This document shows positions 59,421-64,000 of a DNA stretch of 64,000 bases, one piece after another. The stretch is from Hermatobates lingyangjiaoensis. Its lineage: Eukaryota; Arthropoda; Insecta; Hemiptera; Hermatobatidae. The notes under the pieces were generated by a model. That model saw only the letters and a program-made list of their open reading frames with translations. It searched no databases and was not told the origin of the DNA. Numbering within the stretch: position 1 is the stretch's first letter; each line of letters starts with the position of its first letter. Location: positions 3,985,001 through 4,049,000 of the forward strand of contig JAPFBL010000068.1 of the NCBI GenBank assembly GCA_026182355.1, written 5' to 3'. The translations under genes were made by a program, and so were the position numbers.

Positions 59421-62119
59421 TTATAAATTAAGATTACAACGGATTTAATTGATTTTCATCTTAAAATATAAAGTATATATTGGTAATACATGCCAATTAT
59501 ACTTTATATTATTCAAAATAATGTTAAATAATGGTTGAACAAATATTAAACTAAATATGTGGAATTTATCTATAGTCCACCAAACTCAGTGATGTGTATC
59601 GTGTTTTGAAATATTTTTATATATACACGCGACTCATGTATACGTCGAAACGAAAATATAAATGGTTTATATTATGAATATTACGGGTTATGAGGACGTC
59701 AGATCAAGGAATTCTATCAACAGCTTGTAATTTTCGTATTTTAATGAATAATATGATTTATTAAAATTAAAACAATCATTAGTTCTTGAATATACGATTA
59801 CATTTTAGGATTACAATGGATTCAATTGATTTTGCTCTTAATATATTTAGTAAAAAATATATTCCCCTAAATAAACCGATCTTATCATTTTCAATGATTA
59901 GTCTTAGTGATTGTTATTTCGTTTAGATAGGGAGAATTATTAATTTAAAAATAGGTTTGAAAAATACAGTAATGAGATAAAGAATTATAATATAGTTATC
60001 GTCTGAACAATTTTGGAGTGAAGAAGCTAGAGAAACAGTCTTTCTTTATTCAAGAAACGGTTTTGGAGGAAAATCCAGGCTATAAAACAATGTGCCGCCT
60101 CATTTAAAGGAAAGTGAGAACATCGCTAATTTAGCCTTAATTTAGTAAGTAAAGGTATCGTGGCCCAAGCAGGTTACTTCCTTTGATGGAAAAGAGTAAT
60201 TCGATGACGGCGTCGTTTATTCCTCTCTACATCCGCTTCATAATGAAAAAAACAAAGCACATCTGAGACTTAAAGTATCAGGGCTCGACTTTTCTGTAAT
60301 TTATCAAACATTCATGGTTCTTCTAAATGCTTTGTTTGAAATATAACTTTCTTTTAAACAACATTTTTCATGCTTTTTTCACTTTTACTAATACGTTGAT
60401 AATGTGAGTGAATTAATAAATAACCAAACTTGCTGTTTTTTTTAAAGTACTTTACATAAATTTGTAACCATCAGGGGTAGAGAATGTACAATTTCTATTG
60501 AAGGTACTATTTTTTACATTGAAATATTAAATGTTATATAACATTTTATAAATCAGTGTAAAGTGAATCAAAACTGTACCATTTTTCTATTTAATTTAAT
60601 ATTTACAGTTTAATATTTGCTAATTAACTTAATATTGACTTAACTCTTAATATTAACTGCTAAGTTGAGACTAGAGTCTCTACTGGACTTTAGAATCAGA
60701 GTTATATACATAATTCTTATTATCTGAATATTAAATTATTTACAAGCCAACACTTACTGCATTGTAATGATTTGATTCGAAACCTGTAGTTTGTTAGCTA
60801 AATGGTTGTAGTGTATGTTGACATTTCCACTAGAATATTAAACTGGCATATTCGTCAAAATTTGGCGAGTTGAATAAAATCAGAGGAAGGTAAAGCTTGA
60901 ACACTAAACTTCAGAATGGCAAAGTTACACTGCACAAACTTTTCTAATTTCGCCCAGACAACTAAGGAGAAATATTTTATCTTGGAAATAATTTTCCATA
61001 TCAAGCAATATTCTCAAATGATAAATACTACTAAAATTTTCTTTTTCTTTGAATCAATATCAAAATAATATCTTCACTTACAAAAATGATTTAAAACGAT
61101 TTGCAATATATTATTTTCAGGAATTTAGGTTCGTTACAAAGCATCTACATGATACATACAATTAATTTCGCTATTTGTATGTGCTTGTTTTTATGGGTAT
61201 ATTGAACAATAAGCGACAATGAACTGTCTTGTAGTTGAGCAGAAAGGAAAAGGTTTTCGGTAATAACATTCATTAGATCAACGATATTTTATTAGAGCAT
61301 CGATCTTTTCAACTCTAATGATCGTAAAGTTAGATTTGATTCCATTGTGTTCAAATATTGTTAACATACCTCGTATCTCGTTGAGTCGCCCGATTGGCTT
61401 CCCATAGGCTGAATCATTGAATCCGACTATCCCATTCGATGATGCAGCCGGTCGGACAACTCCACCAACAATTTATGAGCTATTTTGGAAGTTTTGGAAT
61501 TTCTGATCTAAAACTTCTGTTTAAGCATGTGTGCAAGATAATAATAATATGTGTATCACCAAAGATAATAATGTGTGTCACCAAACTTGAGTCCGTGGGA
61601 GCTTACGTGAATGGCAACGGTAAGGTTGCTGTGCTGACCAAACGAATTCCTATGACCATTTATATGCAGACCCAGCAATGTGAGTAGAAGGTCAAAAATG
61701 TAGTTTTAAAGAATGTGGAGTTATCATGGTCCCTCTTAGGCATAGCATAGCATTCGGCCTCAGCAGGTAAGACACAACTAATGATTAAATTAGGAGGATA
61801 GCCACGAGTAGTCAAACTTATCTTGGGCAGTTAATTGCCGATGAACTAAATTACTGCAAATGTTATTGATAATAAACAAGGTGTTTGTATTAGACAAACT
61901 TTCAATTTGGACTACGTTTAAATGTATTCTTCGGTTCTTCGGTTTGTGGTTCTAGAGTGCAGCTTTAATATTTTATTAAAATCTGTGGTTTGGCCATTCA
62001 GGAGTGGTAGTCTGTTTTTAATATAGAGAGCCTCTAATATTTGTAAACATTTTTTGGTCATTCTGTTTATCAATAATTTTTGGTTTTACCGTTGTCATGT
62101 CTCTGGCTACATTGGCCTT
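59421..62119. other. Non-coding DNA, mostly unrecognised
   Basis: AT-rich to about 61350, then a patch of mixed composition (61380-61860) with an 82-codon plus-strand frame (61439-61687) that matches no family I know and lacks clear splice context. I would not call it a gene. Confidence 0.45.
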
Positions 62120-62388
62120 ATATATGAGCCGTTTATTTTGAAAGTGGCCTAATTCCATTTTCCAAAAAAATTTAGCTAGCTATTTAAATAATTACATTTT
62201 TACGTTATCTTTACCTTTTGCAGCAAATTGTACAAAATTTATTTAAAATTACTAAGTTTTTTTATAACAAAAATTAGTTGATAAATAAAATGACAATATT
62301 TTTAAATTTTGTAAAACGCAAACCCTTAAATATCTCGATTTTAACATAAATGGAATTAGGCCACTTTCAAAATAAGCGGCTCATATAT
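62120..62388. repeat. Inverted repeat, 41-bp arms
   Basis: Arms 62120-62160 and 62348-62388 (AAATGGAATTAGGCCACTTT in one orientation) with one mismatch and a 187-bp AT-rich spacer without coding capacity. It looks like a MITE or other short non-autonomous element, or two element ends in opposite orientation. The frame at 62350-62592 starts inside the right arm and is not a gene. Confidence 0.8.
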
Positions 62389-62599
62389 TGGTTGCGTGAC
62401 CCTGGGGTGGCTGCAATTTTAAGCTACATAGTTATCCTGTGTGAGAAAGTTGTTGTTGTAGAGCCTATATATGAATTTACCTGGATTTCAAAGACTCCAA
62501 TTTTGCGGCCCCAATTGTCGTCATACAGCAATATCCTCAGGCTACATTGGTTTATATATATTCACAAGTTCTTTGAACCAGGGTCAAAATAAGTCCTCT

Positions 62600-63260
62600 G
62601 ACCTTATATCTGACTTGTAGCTGAGCAGGTTCAGTAGGACCTTTGCTCTGGAGTTTGATCCGAAATTCTTAAAATATGTCGGTACTGTGGACGGTGGAGG
62701 CCTATGTAGGTGTTCTCTCTCCATCCCGCCAACTGAGGTTGGACTCACAGTTGAACTCACTGTTGGTTCTCAACCAGGTTGGGTAGACCCTTGGGTCGCT
62801 GTGTGAGAATCAGTAACTTCTCTGGCGGATGCCTGTATAGAATCCGGGGAGCTAGATACCCCAAACCTGTGGGAACGGGCCTTGAACTCAGCTGATTGGT
62901 CTGGACAACTGGTACTTGCCTGGTAAAATCATCTCTTGACGGGATGTGAGCGAGGGGACGATTAGAGAGGACGCCTCATCTGGAGGCCTTTTACATGCAC
63001 AGTACAGGTGGCAGTTAGCCAATGGGAGACCATGGAGTCTCTCGTAACTAGCCCAGACAGGTGGCGTTTAGCCAATGAGAGGTTTGTAATCTCTCTATGA
63101 GAGAGTCGTTTTTCACTAAAACTCCTCACAATGGCGACACGATGGAGTTGATTAAATACTTGCGCAAGCCCTGGGTCCGGGGTAACGGGTACTTTCCTCT
63201 TCGGAGGGGGACGACCCAGGTCACTTACTAGTATGGTAGTCCTAAAACTATTCAGCTCTG
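62600..63260. other. GC-richer block, possibly element-derived
   Basis: About 650 bp with clearly higher GC than its flanks, several short hairpins (for example CCTCTTCGGAGG near 63195) and two related segments: GGTGGCAGTTAGCCAATGGG at about 63008 and GGTGGCGTTTAGCCAATGAG at about 63061. No long open frame on either strand. A structured 5' region of a retroelement is one possibility; this is a guess. Confidence 0.3.
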
Positions 63261-64000
63261 TAGGTGCTAGCCAAAGAAAAAGACTTCAATGGAGCATTTA
63301 TAAGGTTGGATTTTTGAAGATAGGGAATTTTCGTTGCACTGTTGTGTATGTTTAGTTTTACTGCTGTGCTTTCATAGTTGATAATGAACTTGGGATTTTG
63401 ATGTGGATCATTACTTGACCTCTGTGATATCGTCAAAATTAAATTAAAATAGTTAATTTAAATTAATAGCTGAAAATCAAATGTTTAACGAATTAATTAA
63501 TTTAATTACATAATTATAAATTTAATATATCAATTTATGAAATTGACCGTATTTATATGTATGTATCTAGAATGCAATAGTTTTTTAGTTTTCTGTGCAA
63601 ACTTTTATTATATTATACCTTAACACCAGTGTCATTCTTTCGATGCCATAACATTATTAATAATAATAACAACTTGATTAGAGTATTCCTTTTGTTGTGG
63701 TTAATAGCGAGTAACCGATAGCAAGTGAATGGCAGGTTGCGCAAATAATTCTCAGGTAGAGGATGTCATAGCTATGCAGGGCACTTAGGCAAGGGGCCAT
63801 CTATATTCAGAGAGTAGTCTAGTTAGCTCGCCTGAAGCCCAGAGATAAGCCTCAGTATCTCTGCCACCCAAGAGCCCAGCAGAGCCATTGATTTTCGCTC
63901 CAAGCTGCGACTGTCTCGCTTGCAGATTATCTCCGCTAGATAAGCAGGTAGCAATTTATATGTATTACGAGTGTGATTTGCCATTTCGTTAAATAGAAAG
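63261..64000. other. Non-coding DNA, nothing recognised
   Basis: AT-rich to about 63690, then a mixed-composition patch to the window edge with no frame, splice pair or RNA structure that I can support. Confidence 0.45.

Noticed and set aside
61439..61687. 82-codon plus-strand frame
   Set aside because: No homology recognised, low-complexity Ile/Val stretch, no gene context.

Overview
This window is arthropod nuclear DNA, most probably from an insect. It is very AT-rich, has introns of 10-17 kb, many (TA)n tracts and many decayed transposable elements, and holds one recognisable protein-coding gene. That gene is on the minus strand: a facilitative sugar transporter of the insect Tret1-like (trehalose transporter-like) MFS family. 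I see no bacterial-type gene organisation, rRNA, tRNA or CRISPR array. A hemipteran is plausible but I cannot prove the order of insect.

Transporter gene (minus strand, 55493 down to 14123). Five coding exons splice in frame with GT-AG introns: 55122-55493, 54782-55051, 42463-42771, 25172-25283 and 14123-14400. The joined product is about 446 residues with about 12 membrane segments, which fits the family. The first intron is 70 bp; the other three are 12.0, 17.2 and 10.8 kb. Several hallmark motifs of the sugar-porter family are altered, so this is either a divergent paralogue or a transporter with changed specificity. The 5' end is uncertain: either the ATG at 55493 is the start, or a further short upstream exon exists.

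The rest (1-14122, the introns, and 55494-64000) is non-coding and dominated by repeats. Three groups stand out. (1) Remnants that look like termini of Penelope-like retroelements (PLEs): a hammerhead-like core (CTGANGA, one base, a small hairpin, GAAA) followed by about 60-220 bp and then a (TA)n tract. They belong to several sequence families and often occur as inverted pairs (about 3.0, 9.0-9.97, 16.8, 21.5-22.2, 40.2-41.75, 51.2-51.5 and 55.8-56.1 kb). In two families the sequence past the hammerhead-like core encodes what resembles the start of a PLE ORF. (2) A 3.3 kb composite inverted repeat at 45676-48981 in intron 2. Its central arms are about 950 bp with a 23-nt loop, so the transporter pre-mRNA should carry a very long double-stranded hairpin. 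Diverged single-arm copies lie at 8.4, 28.5 and 49.0 kb. (3) Simple-sequence and strand-asymmetric tracts, including a roughly 530-bp pyrimidine-rich block at 10440-10970, a GA microsatellite at 1515-1571 and many (TA)n runs.

All gene-to-repeat relationships given here come from reading the sequence by eye; no alignment or database search was run.
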